NCBI GenBank assembly: GCA_038230255.1
Contig: JBBRNP010000001.1
Span: forward strand, 455,744 to 519,743
Length of the DNA: 64,000 nt
Origin: AV40 sp038230255
Lineage (GTDB): Bacteria > Verrucomicrobiota > Verrucomicrobiia > Chthoniobacterales > UBA10450
Direction: 5' to 3'
Positions 1 through 8,904 of this stretch are shown here, in pieces (the first letter of the stretch is position 1; the number at the start of each line of letters is the position of its first letter). A model generated the notes under the pieces. It was not told where the DNA came from, searched no databases, and saw only the letters and a program-made list of their open reading frames with translations. Position numbers and translations under genes: made by a program.

Positions 1-111
1 ACATTCCTACAGCGTCACGCTACTAAGAACCGGACAATTATTCCCGCACAACCAGGCGTCAGCGCACAGGAGAACACGTTGCTGTTGCTTACGGAAGGTT
101 GGAGCGATTGA
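1..111 (+). CDS. C-terminal fragment of an unidentified protein (partial, cut by window start)
   Basis: One plus-strand frame is open from base 1 and stops at TGA 109-111, giving 36 residues that end in TEGWSD. It runs toward the minus-strand NfeD gene, a normal convergent layout. The fragment is too short to assign to a family, shows no motif, and could be a chance open frame; only the upstream sequence can decide. Confidence 0.3.
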   Translation, partial: TFLQRHATKNRTIIPAQPGVSAQENTLLLLTEGWSD

Positions 112-156
112 GGCGCTTACCCGCGTAAACGTGAAGTCGGGCTGCAGACGTCGATC

Positions 157-1557
157 TTATCGGGTTGCAGCGCTTTTAACGACAACGCGCATCCCGTCGG
201 TCTGAATAATTGTGATCGGAGTTTGCGGTGCGATGAACTCTCCCTCGGTCACAACATCGACAACGTGATCTGCGAAACGCGCCTTGCCGCTCGGCCGCAA
301 GATCGACAACGAGATTCCTTCGGTTCCTGGCGAAAGATCGAAGGCGGTGGCGAATGCGCGCGGCACGCCAGCTAGGGACGGGCCGGGGGGATTTGTGGTC
401 ATGAGCGCGAACCGTCGATAAAAACTGGTGCGCGGTAGATATTTTGCGAGCAGCGCAATCACGATCGCGGCTGAGATAAGCGCGATGAAAAGATTACGCA
501 GCGGAACTGCCAGCATGTCGCCGGTCGGGAAAAATGGTTGCTCCGGATAACGATCGATCATCGCCCAAAGCATTGAGGCGAGCATGAGCAGAACGCCGAG
601 TACCCCGAACACGATCGTGGAGTGAGCGAAAAAAAGAATCTCGATGATCACGAGTGCCAGACCGAGAATAAAAAGAGCGACTACTTCCCAGCCAGCGAGA
701 CCGGCCAGATAGTGGCCGAGGAAAAAGAGCGCGAAGCAGATGGCGGAGATAATTCCCGGCAGACTTGCTCCCGGAATTTTGAATTCAAGGTAAGCGCCCA
801 CGATTCCGGCAAGTAAAAGCAAAGGCGCGAGCGCCGTCAGCCAAAGCGCGAGTCGCTCGAAGCCAGTGGGATGAATCGAAACTACGTTGCCTTTGACGCC
901 CGCTTTCTTTGTAAGATCAACAATCGAATCGGCGACCCCATCGGCCAGTAAAGGTTTGCCGTTTATTTTTTCCGTTGCTTCCTGGGTATTGAGAGTGAGC
1001 AAAGTCCCTTTGGCGTGAATCACTCGGTCGCCAATTTTCACTTCCTTCTCCTTGTTCATGAACGCTTCGCCGATGTCGGGATTGTGCCCGTTCTTGAGCG
1101 CGGAGCCCCGGATCAAGGCAGACCAGTAGGAAATGGTCTTCTCGCGAGCGGTCAGGGGAAGATCTTCGCCGGTCGGCGAAATCGGTGCGGCCGCACCAAT
1201 AGCACTAACCGGCGCCATGTAGATATGCTGTGTGGCCAGAGCAATGAGGGCGCCGGCCGATCCAGCGTTCGAATTAATAAATGTGTAAGTGGGAATGGTG
1301 GCGTGATTCAGCGCGCTCGTTATTTCTTCTGCGCTGTCGAGCCGTCCGCCATAAGTATTCATTTCGAAAATAATTGCACTCGCGCCGCTGGTTTCGGCGG
1401 TCTTGAGCGCGCGACGCAGAAAAGTAAGAAGCGAAGGCGAAATCTCGCCGTTAATGGGCGCAACGACCACGTCCCCTTTATGAATGACCTCCCGGGCCTG
1501 CCCGATCTCCAGCGCAGACAAGACCGTGATTAAAATAAGGACCGGCAATTTCTTCAT
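157..1557 (-). CDS. NfeD-family membrane-bound serine protease (long form, ClpP-like domain)
   Basis: The 466-residue product starts with a signal peptide (about residues 1-21, ending GQA). It continues into a ClpP/SppA-like domain carrying the nucleophile context NAGSAGAL (Ser about 100). Four or so hydrophobic segments follow at about 233-350, including the family signature GAYLEFKIPG. An OB-fold NfeD domain closes the C terminus (about 405-465). Long NfeD proteins cleave hydrophobic regions of stomatin-type partners and act in membrane quality control; no stomatin gene is visible here. Length matches the family. The gene is transcribed divergently from dnaG, with 77 bp between them. The family is confident; the substrate is unknown. 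Confidence 0.88.
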   Translation of the reverse strand: MKKLPVLILITVLSALEIGQAREVIHKGDVVVAPINGEISPSLLTFLRRALKTAETSGASAIIFEMNTYGGRLDSAEEITSALNHATIPTYTFINSNAGSAGALIALATQHIYMAPVSAIGAAAPISPTGEDLPLTAREKTISYWSALIRGSALKNGHNPDIGEAFMNKEKEVKIGDRVIHAKGTLLTLNTQEATEKINGKPLLADGVADSIVDLTKKAGVKGNVVSIHPTGFERLALWLTALAPLLLLAGIVGAYLEFKIPGASLPGIISAICFALFFLGHYLAGLAGWEVVALFILGLALVIIEILFFAHSTIVFGVLGVLLMLASMLWAMIDRYPEQPFFPTGDMLAVPLRNLFIALISAAIVIALLAKYLPRTSFYRRFALMTTNPPGPSLAGVPRAFATAFDLSPGTEGISLSILRPSGKARFADHVVDVVTEGEFIAPQTPITIIQTDGMRVVVKSAATR

Positions 1558-1634
1558 TGTTTGGAAAGCGTCCCGGCGCTGAGTAAGTTTGGCATCGCTT
1601 CAGAACGCAAACGAGCGAAAAATAAACAGCCCAC

Positions 1635-3437
1635 GTGATTCCATCGGAAACCATAGAGCAAGTCGCAGCCGCCAACGACATCGTCGAGGTGATCGGCGCG
1701 TATTTCCCGGTGAAACGGGCCGGTGCTAATTTCAAGGCGCTCTGTCCATTCCATCAGGAAAAAACGCCGTCCTTTCACGTCAATCCCCAGCGCCAGACGT
1801 TTCATTGCTTTGGCTGCGGGGTCGGCGGAAGCGTTTTCCGGTTCGTGATGGAATATGAGCATCTCGATTTTCCTTCGGCCGTGCAAAAACTGGCGGCGCG
1901 CGTTGGCATTCCAATTGTCGAGGAACGCGCGGCTGCGGACAAAGATCGACAACATGAAGCGCGCCGCACCCTGCTCAAGCTCCATGCTGAGACCGCGGAG
2001 TGGTTTCAAGAAAACCTGTTAAAGAAGCCGTTCGCGGAAGCGGCCCGTGATTATTTAAAAAATCGTGGAATCGACAAGTCAGTCGCGAAGAATTGGCAGC
2101 TCGGTTTTGCGCCGGACAGTTGGGACGCGTTTTTGAAATGGGCGCTCGACCGCGGCTATTCGCGCAGTCAGTTATTGCAGAGCGGGCTGGTCAAGCCGCG
2201 TGATGAAGAACAGCCCGGTAGCGAAGTCTACGATCGTTTCCGTGGTCGAATCATATTTCCGATCTGCAACGACGTCGGCGAGGTCATTGCGTTCAGCGGC
2301 CGGTTGCTCGAGTCGGATCCGCAAGGCGCGAAGTATTTGAACTCGCCGGAAACGCCGCTCTTTCAAAAAGGGCGCGTGCTTTTTGGATTGCACAAAACCA
2401 AACGGGCATTGATTGAAGCAAATTGCGCGATCGTGTGCGAAGGCCAGCTCGATTTAATCACGTTGTTTGAAGCCGGAATTAAAAACGTGGTTGCGCCGCA
2501 AGGCACTGCTTTCACCGAACATCAGGCCCGAATTCTGAAGCGCTTCGTCGAGGAGGTGGTTCTCTGTTTCGATGCCGATCAGGCTGGAAGGAAAGCAGCG
2601 GAACATTCCCTCGACGCGCTACTTCAAAACGATCTGATCGTGCGCGTGTTAGACATGCCACCCGGCGAGGACCCTGATTCGCTCATTCGACGCGACGGGA
2701 AAGAAGAATTTGAAAAACGCGTCACATCTGCGCGCGACTTTTTCGATTATTGGATCGATCGCGAAGCTGCAGCTGTCGATGTGAGCTCGCTTGGCGCAAA
2801 AATGCAGCTCGCGCGCAAACTTGCCGAAACTCTTTCGCAAGTGCGCGATCCGCTCATGCGCGGCCAGGTCTCGAACAAGATGAGTGCGCGTCTTGGCGTT
2901 CCTGCATCTGAATTCGGAAAGCTTATGACCGAGCCGCGAATTGAACGCAGGGGAGGATCTGTCCCGGCCCGGTCGGCAGCAGCGATGGCGCCGCGGCATG
3001 ACATTGCCGTCCTTTGCGTTCTAGCCTTGCGTGACGAAGCGGCCCGCAAGTTTCTTCGTGAGCAGAACTGGCGCGACGTGCTGCCGCAAATCTCCGGCAC
3101 GGAGTTGCTCATCCGGATTCTGGAGAGCGATCTGCGGCCGGACGAACCGGTTTCCCTGAATTCCTTTATGTCGCAATTGACGGCGGAAGAGGAGGGCGTG
3201 GTTTCTGCTTGGCTGATGCAAAAGGTGCCGGCAAACGCAATAGAAGTGGCTGAGAGCTGGTGGAAAGGCCTAACTCAAGCGACTTTACGTCGCCAGCTAG
3301 AGATTGCCGAAACGCGAATGCGCCTGCCCCAATTGACCACGGGCGAGGTCGTTAATTTGCAGAAAGAAATTGTTGACCTGCGGGAACAACTCGCCCAGAT
3401 TTCTCGGCTTTCGTCTGTTCCCGAGGCCGGCCGGTGA
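1635..3437 (+). CDS. dnaG: DNA primase
   Basis: The 600-residue product has the CHC2 zinc finger at the N terminus (Cys37, His40, Cys58, Cys61, in CPFH and CFGC). A catalytic core follows, with the TOPRIM motifs EGQLDLIT at about 269 and CFDADQAGRKA at about 311. The C-terminal third is the variable DnaB-interacting region. It makes RNA primers at the replication fork. The start is GTG 1635; an upstream ATG is lacking and the zinc finger leaves no room for a later start. It lies 52 bp before rpoD, the classical dnaG-rpoD macromolecular-synthesis arrangement, without rpsU in front. Confidence 0.97.
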   Translation: MIPSETIEQVAAANDIVEVIGAYFPVKRAGANFKALCPFHQEKTPSFHVNPQRQTFHCFGCGVGGSVFRFVMEYEHLDFPSAVQKLAARVGIPIVEERAAADKDRQHEARRTLLKLHAETAEWFQENLLKKPFAEAARDYLKNRGIDKSVAKNWQLGFAPDSWDAFLKWALDRGYSRSQLLQSGLVKPRDEEQPGSEVYDRFRGRIIFPICNDVGEVIAFSGRLLESDPQGAKYLNSPETPLFQKGRVLFGLHKTKRALIEANCAIVCEGQLDLITLFEAGIKNVVAPQGTAFTEHQARILKRFVEEVVLCFDADQAGRKAAEHSLDALLQNDLIVRVLDMPPGEDPDSLIRRDGKEEFEKRVTSARDFFDYWIDREAAAVDVSSLGAKMQLARKLAETLSQVRDPLMRGQVSNKMSARLGVPASEFGKLMTEPRIERRGGSVPARSAAAMAPRHDIAVLCVLALRDEAARKFLREQNWRDVLPQISGTELLIRILESDLRPDEPVSLNSFMSQLTAEEEGVVSAWLMQKVPANAIEVAESWWKGLTQATLRRQLEIAETRMRLPQLTTGEVVNLQKEIVDLREQLAQISRLSSVPEAGR

Positions 3438-3489
3438 CTGTCGATCTATGGGAACGCTGATCGAAGGCCGCAAACCTTAACCCACAGTC

Positions 3490-5316
3490 TTGGCCAGGCA
3501 TTCGAAAGCAAAGAAAGGCCTTCGCCGCTCATCGGCGAAGCATCCGAAATTTAAGCAAGCCCATCGGGCTCCCGGCAGTAACGGTTCGGCGCTGCGATTG
3601 AAAGGCGGAGCGACTATCGCAGCCTTCAAGACCAAGCCAATTACGCGATTGGTGCGCGCGCGAAGAACAACGCCGGACACATTGCTCAAATCGAAAACTG
3701 AAGCTGACGCGGCAGCGGAAATTCAGCTTCGTCTTCGCGAGCTGATCAAACTGGCCAAAGAGCAAGGGTATCTCACTTTTGATGACCTGAACGAGGCGCT
3801 GCCCGAGGGAATAACGGATGCGAATGAGCTCGATGACATCCTGACCCGACTCCGCAAACTGGAGATCGATGTCATTGAAGCATCCGACGTTGATCGACAG
3901 AAGGAAGTCAAGAAAGACGACGACGAGGAGGAGGAAAAACCGGAGCCGAAACTGGATATTCTGGATGATCCGGTCCGGATGTACCTCAAGCAAATGGGGC
4001 AGGTGCCGCTTCTGACCCGCGAGCAGGAAGTCGAAATTTCAAAGCGGATCGAAGAAGCCGAAAACATGGTGCAAAAGCACATCAATCGTTTCGGATTCAC
4101 TGCGCGGGCCCATCTCGATCTCGCCCAGAAGCTCACCGAAGGCGGGGAGCGATTCGACCGCGTTATTCTCGACAAGAAAATCGAGAGTCGCGAGCGATAC
4201 ATGAAAATTCTGCCGCGATTGTGCAAGCAGGTCGAAAAATTAGGCGACGCGATCACGCAGAATTACGCAAAGCTTTCGAGTAATTCTTCCAAAAAAGACA
4301 GCAAGCGAGTGAAAGCGTTTCAGCGAACACTGGGTTCTTTGCAACGGCTCTATCCAAAATTTTATTTCAAGCAAAAGGTCACCGAGGAATTCGTTCATCT
4401 GGCCGATGAGCATTATCAAACTTTGGTGAGCGTTCAGGGTGAATTAGCGAAGCATCGCCGCGGTTCAGGAGCGCGCTCGCCCGCCGGAATCAAATCGCGC
4501 GACTTGGAGAAAGCGCTCTGGCTTTCGGTCGATGAGTACGCGGAGCAATACCAGTCCCTGAAAGACTGGCTTCGCAAAGCGCTTCGAGCCAAGACCGAGA
4601 TGGTCGAAGCGAATCTTCGACTCGTCATTTCGATTGCCAAAAAATATACCAACCGGGGTTTGTCGTTTCTGGATCTGATTCAGGAAGGAAACATGGGGTT
4701 GATGAAGGCGGTCGAGAAATTCGAATATCGCCGCGGTTATAAATTTTCGACCTACGCAACCTGGTGGATTCGCCAGGCTATTACCCGCTCGATCGCCGAT
4801 CAGGCCCGCACCATCCGCATTCCCGTGCACATGATCGAGACGATCAACAAGTTGATGCGGGTGCAGAAACAATTGGTCCAGGAATATGGCCGGGAGCCCA
4901 CGCCTGAAGAAGTTGCGGAGGAAATCTTGTTGCCGGTGGATCGTGTTCGGGCGGTCTTAAAAATGGCACAGCAACCGATCTCGCTTCAGTCGCCGGTGGG
5001 CGAAAGCGAGGAGACAAATTTTGGCGATTTCATCGAAGACAAAGGCGCTGAAAATCCGTGCGACATGACGGCAATTGTGCTGCTCAAGGAAAAGATCAAG
5101 GATGTCCTTGAAACGCTGACCGAACGGGAACGTCAGGTTCTCGAACAACGCTTTGGATTGGTGGACGGCTACAGCCGCACCCTGGAGGAAGTCGGCCGCC
5201 AATTTCGGGTGACCCGCGAGCGTATTCGCCAGATCGAGGCGAAAGCGTTGCGGAAGATGCGACATCCGACCCGTATTCGGCAGTTGGAAGGATTTTTAGA
5301 AGCGCCTGAAGCGTAA
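3490..5316 (+). CDS. rpoD: Primary RNA polymerase sigma-70 factor
   Basis: The 608-residue sigma factor has a region 1.1-like segment (about 60-135), an Asp/Glu-rich linker (about 140-155), and region 1.2 (DPVRMYLKQMGQVPLLT). Regions 2.1-2.4 follow (NLRLVISIAKKYTNRGLSFLDLIQEG split around 375-400, then TYATWWIRQAITRSIADQ). Region 3 and region 4 close it, with the helix-turn-helix TLEEVGRQFRVTRERIRQIE. This is the housekeeping type. The start is TTG 3490; the first 65 residues are a Lys/Arg-rich extension (MARHSKAKKG...) not seen in model sigma factors. It follows dnaG directly, and the next gene begins 5 bases after its stop. Confidence 0.96.
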   Translation: MARHSKAKKGLRRSSAKHPKFKQAHRAPGSNGSALRLKGGATIAAFKTKPITRLVRARRTTPDTLLKSKTEADAAAEIQLRLRELIKLAKEQGYLTFDDLNEALPEGITDANELDDILTRLRKLEIDVIEASDVDRQKEVKKDDDEEEEKPEPKLDILDDPVRMYLKQMGQVPLLTREQEVEISKRIEEAENMVQKHINRFGFTARAHLDLAQKLTEGGERFDRVILDKKIESRERYMKILPRLCKQVEKLGDAITQNYAKLSSNSSKKDSKRVKAFQRTLGSLQRLYPKFYFKQKVTEEFVHLADEHYQTLVSVQGELAKHRRGSGARSPAGIKSRDLEKALWLSVDEYAEQYQSLKDWLRKALRAKTEMVEANLRLVISIAKKYTNRGLSFLDLIQEGNMGLMKAVEKFEYRRGYKFSTYATWWIRQAITRSIADQARTIRIPVHMIETINKLMRVQKQLVQEYGREPTPEEVAEEILLPVDRVRAVLKMAQQPISLQSPVGESEETNFGDFIEDKGAENPCDMTAIVLLKEKIKDVLETLTERERQVLEQRFGLVDGYSRTLEEVGRQFRVTRERIRQIEAKALRKMRHPTRIRQLEGFLEAPEA

Positions 5317-5320
5317 GACG

Positions 5321-5737
5321 TTGCCGGATGCACAGCGGCCGCAACTTTCGGGAATCGATTTTGTTCAATTCGCGAAGGAAATGAAACGCGAAGACGACCA
5401 ACAACTATGGGATCTCCTGGGCAAGGCTAAGCCAAGCCAGCTTTCGCCTTTTTTCGCGCGCAACGTTGTGCGGAGAATTCGGGAGCGACCGGCCCGCTTC
5501 GAATGGCTCAGCCGTTGGCTTAGTCCCCGGATGCTTGTTCCAGCGGCGGGCGTGGCGATCGCAGTGATCGCGACAATCCTAGCCATCCATCAGCCTGCCG
5601 GCCGGAACCCGACTGACGGTCCTCCGGATGTGATCGTGAAAATCGATCCGCAGGATTACGATGTGGTTGCCGACCTGGACGAATTGTTGGCCACTGAAGA
5701 TACCAGCTTGTGGGACGACGATACTCAAACATTGTAG
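5321..5737 (+). CDS. Membrane-anchored hypothetical protein following rpoD
   Basis: The 138-residue protein begins with TTG five bases after rpoD. It has a soluble, charged N-terminal part (about 1-65, with QLSPFFARNVVRRIRERP), one transmembrane helix (about 72-92, MLVPAAGVAIAVIATIL) and an acidic C-terminal tail (about 100-138, DPQDYDVVADLDELL). This one-helix layout is the same as that of anti-sigma or sigma-operon membrane proteins, but I see no zinc anti-sigma motif (HxxxCxxC). Its 3' end overlaps the next gene by 28 bp, so the two are probably translated together. Function unknown; regulation of sigma activity is only a guess from position. Confidence 0.7.
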   Translation: MPDAQRPQLSGIDFVQFAKEMKREDDQQLWDLLGKAKPSQLSPFFARNVVRRIRERPARFEWLSRWLSPRMLVPAAGVAIAVIATILAIHQPAGRNPTDGPPDVIVKIDPQDYDVVADLDELLATEDTSLWDDDTQTL

Positions 5738-6246
5738 GCGCAATCGCGACCACCGCGATTCTGATCATCGGCTCCGAATTGGTCCAGGCGCAGCCGCAAG
5801 GAGGCCAAGGGTCGCATGGGCGCCGCATGGCTCCGCCACGCCACGCTCCTAATCTGAGCAATCCGCGCGACCGATGGATTGCGATGCCGCCGGAAGAGCG
5901 ACAAGTCTTTCGAAGGAACGCCGAGCGCTGGATGCAAATGGGCCCGGAGGAGCGGAAAGTTTTGCGGGAACGGGAAAAAGTATACCGCGCGCGGGTAAGA
6001 CTGGAAGCGGACACGGCATTGCGTGATTCCGGTTTGCGCTTGGAAGGGGAAAAGCGGGACCAGTTCGAGCAACGTTACTTGCAGGAAAGGCGCCGGATCG
6101 AGCATGCATTGCGACAGGAAACTGAAGCGAAACGCCAGGAACAACTGCCGGTGCTCCGGGAGCGTTTGAAAAAAGAATTTCAAGAGCCATCGCCCTCAGG
6201 TGCATCGATATCCGCACCGGCTGGCTCTTCGTCCCCGAAAAAATAA
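5710..6246 (+). CDS. DUF3106-like exported protein
   Basis: The 178-residue product starts at GTG 5710 inside the 3' end of the preceding gene. A hydrophobic signal-like segment (about 8-26, ending VQAQP) is followed by repeated motifs of the DUF3106 type (WIAMPPEERQVFRRNAERW, MGPEERKVLREREKVY), then a long charged helix (about 95-160) and a Ser/Pro tail. The family is periplasmic and often sits beside sigma/anti-sigma genes in planctomycetes, verrucomicrobia and proteobacteria; its role is not established. A strong hairpin lies just after the stop. Confidence 0.72.
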   Translation: MGRRYSNIVGAIATTAILIIGSELVQAQPQGGQGSHGRRMAPPRHAPNLSNPRDRWIAMPPEERQVFRRNAERWMQMGPEERKVLREREKVYRARVRLEADTALRDSGLRLEGEKRDQFEQRYLQERRRIEHALRQETEAKRQEQLPVLRERLKKEFQEPSPSGASISAPAGSSSPKK

Positions 6247-6248
6247 AA

Positions 6249-6274
6249 GCCGGCGGGACTTTTCACCCGCCGGC
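6249..6274 (-). terminator. Rho-independent terminator for the minus-strand Gly/Tyr-rich gene
   Basis: A 9-bp GC stem (GCCGGCGGG / CCCGCCGGC) with an 8-base loop. Read on the minus strand it is followed by TTTTATTTTTT, a good U tract, so it ends the gene at 6303-6575. On the plus strand the U tract is poor, though it could still slow transcription out of the DUF3106 gene. Confidence 0.75.
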
Positions 6275-6302
6275 CTCGAAAATCTCTTGGCCTCTTAGTT
6301 TA

Positions 6303-6575
6303 TTACCAACGGCGGTAATTGTGATATCGATGATGCCGCGAGTAGTAAACCCGATGGCCGCGATGCCAGTAAAAAGAGGGCCCGATGTAGACGCTCGGCC
6401 CATACCCATAATATCCGTGCCGATATGGATAACCGCACCCGGACGAGTAGGGGTATCCGTAGGAATACGGATATCCGCCGAACCCGATGCCAATAGCAAC
6501 GCCTGCCTTAGAGCTCGGAGCCGACGCGAACGCGAAGCCGGCTGCCGCCAATCCGATCAAAATCAATTTTTTCAT
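6303..6575 (-). CDS. Small secreted Gly/Tyr-rich protein
   Basis: The 90-residue product starts at ATG 6575 behind a good ribosome site (GGGAGG, 8 bases upstream), which decides the start over a longer frame. It has a Lys-led signal peptide (about 1-23, ending SSKA). The mature part is almost only Gly, Tyr, Pro, Ser, Arg and His, including GGYPYSYGYPYSSGCGYPY and a basic end. Low-complexity proteins of this type are common as envelope or spacer proteins, and no enzyme motif is present. Probably monocistronic, between the terminator at 6249 and ribD. Confidence 0.75.
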   Translation of the reverse strand: MKKLILIGLAAAGFAFASAPSSKAGVAIGIGFGGYPYSYGYPYSSGCGYPYRHGYYGYGPSVYIGPSFYWHRGHRVYYSRHHRYHNYRRW

Positions 6576-6640
6576 GTTATTATCCTCCCAAAACTTCATC
6601 CATTGAACACTGATGTAGACCCCAAAGTTGCTCAGTTTAT

Positions 6641-7672
6641 TCACAAGTTCGCAGCGCGATCGTATTTTGGGTAACCCGTCACGCAAATATCGGGTCCGAT
6701 CTTTTCAAATTCTACCCGCGCGAGATGCGCGCCATCGTGTGTGCGAACTGCGCCGCGCCCGCCAAAGGACACGATGGGTCCTCCCGTTAAAATGGGAGCG
6801 ACATAAATTTGCACCTTATCAATCAGCGACTCGTCTAACGCGTGACCGAGGAGGTTTCCGCCACCTTCGATCATGACACTGGTTACCTTTTTTTGTCCAA
6901 GATCGGCCAGGACCGCGCCAAGCGGCATTTTACGATAAACAAAACTATTCTTGGCGAAGCGGTCGGTGAAGAAATGAGCGTTACGCGGGAGTTTTCCCGA
7001 CTCAGTCATCACCACGCGCACCGGTTGACGGACTTGGCGTCGGCCGCGGACGGTTAAACGCGGATTGTCGATCCGCAGCGTTTCGGCGCCGATCAAAATC
7101 GCGTCGGTTTGTCCGCGCAGTATTTGCGCGTGCCGGCGCGCAGCCGCGCTTGTGATCCAGCGCGATTTCTTTTCCGAACGGGTCAACCGCCCGTCCAAAC
7201 TCATTCCGCATTTCGCAATCACGAACGGAATTCCGGTCGCGATCCATTTATTGAATGATTCGTTCAACGCGGCGCATTCTTCCGCGAGCACGCCCGCTTC
7301 CACTTTTATTCCGGCGTCGCGCAAGATTTGGACGCCGCGTCCCCGATGGCGCGGGTTTGGATCGGTCGCGCCGATCACGACCGATTTTACACCGGTCCGG
7401 ATGATCTGATCCGTACACGCGTCCGTGCGACCGGTCGTTGAACACGGCTCCAAGGTGACATAGAGCGTGGCGCTTTTCGGGACCTTGCCGCGAAAGTTTC
7501 GGAGACACTCTATCTCGGCATGGGGACATCCGGCCTGACGATGGTGTCCGCGGGCGACTATTCGTTTCCCAATAGCCAAAACGGCGCCGACCGCGGGATT
7601 CGGGCTCGTTTGCCCGAGAGCCTTTCGCGCCTCAGAAAGCGCGCTGCGCATGAACCGTTCGTCGTTACTCAT
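6641..7672 (-). CDS. ribD: Bifunctional riboflavin deaminase/reductase
   Basis: The 343-residue product has an N-terminal cytidine-deaminase-like zinc site (HAE at 51-53, Cys77, Cys86, in EPCSTTGRTDAC) followed by GATDPNPRHRG. The C-terminal reductase domain (about 150-340) includes WITSAAARRHAQILRGQ and DAILIGAETLRIDNPRLTVR. It carries out the second and third steps of riboflavin synthesis. The start is placed at ATG 7672 (MSNDERF) because homologues begin there; an in-frame upstream start would add 13 residues. Divergent from recA; other rib genes are not in the window. Confidence 0.94.
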   Translation of the reverse strand: MSNDERFMRSALSEARKALGQTSPNPAVGAVLAIGKRIVARGHHRQAGCPHAEIECLRNFRGKVPKSATLYVTLEPCSTTGRTDACTDQIIRTGVKSVVIGATDPNPRHRGRGVQILRDAGIKVEAGVLAEECAALNESFNKWIATGIPFVIAKCGMSLDGRLTRSEKKSRWITSAAARRHAQILRGQTDAILIGAETLRIDNPRLTVRGRRQVRQPVRVVMTESGKLPRNAHFFTDRFAKNSFVYRKMPLGAVLADLGQKKVTSVMIEGGGNLLGHALDESLIDKVQIYVAPILTGGPIVSFGGRGAVRTHDGAHLARVEFEKIGPDICVTGYPKYDRAANL

Positions 7673-7846
7673 CTTGAGAAGCAAGTATTCGGTGCGACAG
7701 AACATGAGCAAATCTTTTCGGGTAACGCCGGTTCAGGTCGGCCGAGCTCAAAGTGATGTGATTAGAGGTCGATCCTTAAGACAGAGAGCTTTTCTGCTTG
7801 GCGAATCTCTCGCGCCGGACTTACTTAGAGTGAACCCCCAAAAATT

Positions 7847-8884
7847 ATGGCCACCAAAACTGAAGAAAAATCCGGCGCCGAGAAGGTAACCGCAGCACGA
7901 AACAAAAACCTCGACCTCGCCATCCAGCAGATCGCAAAAGACTACGGTGAAGGCGCGATCATGCGCCTGGGCGCCGAAAAGATCGTCGACATCGATGTGA
8001 TTCCGACCGGCAATATTTTGATCGATCGCGCTCTGGGCGTGGGCGGATTTCCACGAGGCCGCGTGGTTGAAGTTTTTGGCCCGGAGTCTTCCGGCAAGAC
8101 GACGCTCACCCTCACGGTGATTGCGCAGGCCCAGAAGCGCGGCGGTCTGGCTGCATTCATCGACGTTGAGCACGCGCTCGATCCGCAGTACGCCAAAACA
8201 CTTGGTGTGAATCTGGACGACTTGCTTGTTTCGCAGCCCAGTTCCGGCGAAGAAGCGCTCCGCATTTGCGAAACGCTGATTCGCTCGAATTCGCTCGACG
8301 TCATCGTGGTCGATTCGGTTGCAGCGCTGGTGACGCGGGCCGAGCTGGAAGGCGAAATCGGCGATGTCACGGTCGGCGCGCAGGCGCGACTGATGAGTGC
8401 CGCCTTGCGCAAATTGACCTCGATCATTTCCAAAGCGCGCACCACCTGCATTTTTACAAACCAGATCCGCGAAAAAATCGGCGTCATGTTCGGCAATCCG
8501 GAAACAACCCCGGGCGGGAAAGCGCTGAAATTTTATGCCAGCGTGCGGATCGACATTCGCCGGATCGGCGCGATCAAACAGACTGACGGGACCGTCATGG
8601 GCAATCGAACGCGCATTAAAGTCGTGAAGAATAAAGTCGCGCCGCCCTTCACCGAAGCGGAGTTCGACATCATGTACAACGAAGGGATTTCGACGACCGG
8701 CTCGTTGCTCGATCTTGCTCTCGAAAAACAGATCATCGAAAAGCGCGGCTCATGGTTGAATTACAAGGGGACTCAACTGGCGCAGGGACGCGACGCGGCC
8801 AAAGAAGTTCTGAAGAGCGACCGCAAGCTTTACGAGGAGATCGAGGCGGCGGTGCAAGCCAAGCTGAACGAAGAGAAAGAATAA
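7847..8884 (+). CDS. recA: Recombinase A
   Basis: The 345-residue product has Walker A at 78-85 (GPESSGKT), Walker B (LDVIVVDSVAAL), the L2/NQIREKIG region and a typical acidic end (EEIEAAVQAKLNEEKE). It forms the ATP-dependent strand-exchange filament and stimulates LexA cleavage. The ATG start is clear. I did not find a convincing SOS operator in the 170 bp upstream. A copy of the AAGATCGACA word lies between its stop and the next start. Confidence 0.98.
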   Translation: MATKTEEKSGAEKVTAARNKNLDLAIQQIAKDYGEGAIMRLGAEKIVDIDVIPTGNILIDRALGVGGFPRGRVVEVFGPESSGKTTLTLTVIAQAQKRGGLAAFIDVEHALDPQYAKTLGVNLDDLLVSQPSSGEEALRICETLIRSNSLDVIVVDSVAALVTRAELEGEIGDVTVGAQARLMSAALRKLTSIISKARTTCIFTNQIREKIGVMFGNPETTPGGKALKFYASVRIDIRRIGAIKQTDGTVMGNRTRIKVVKNKVAPPFTEAEFDIMYNEGISTTGSLLDLALEKQIIEKRGSWLNYKGTQLAQGRDAAKEVLKSDRKLYEEIEAAVQAKLNEEKE

Positions 8885-8904
8885 AGCGCGCTCGTAAGAT
8901 CGAC

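Noticed and set aside
3529..4256. Long minus-strand open frames within rpoD (and similar ones in dnaG, alaS, recA, Rhs)
   Set aside because: They lie antisense to clear coding genes and have Arg/Ser-rich translations typical of high-GC shadow frames.
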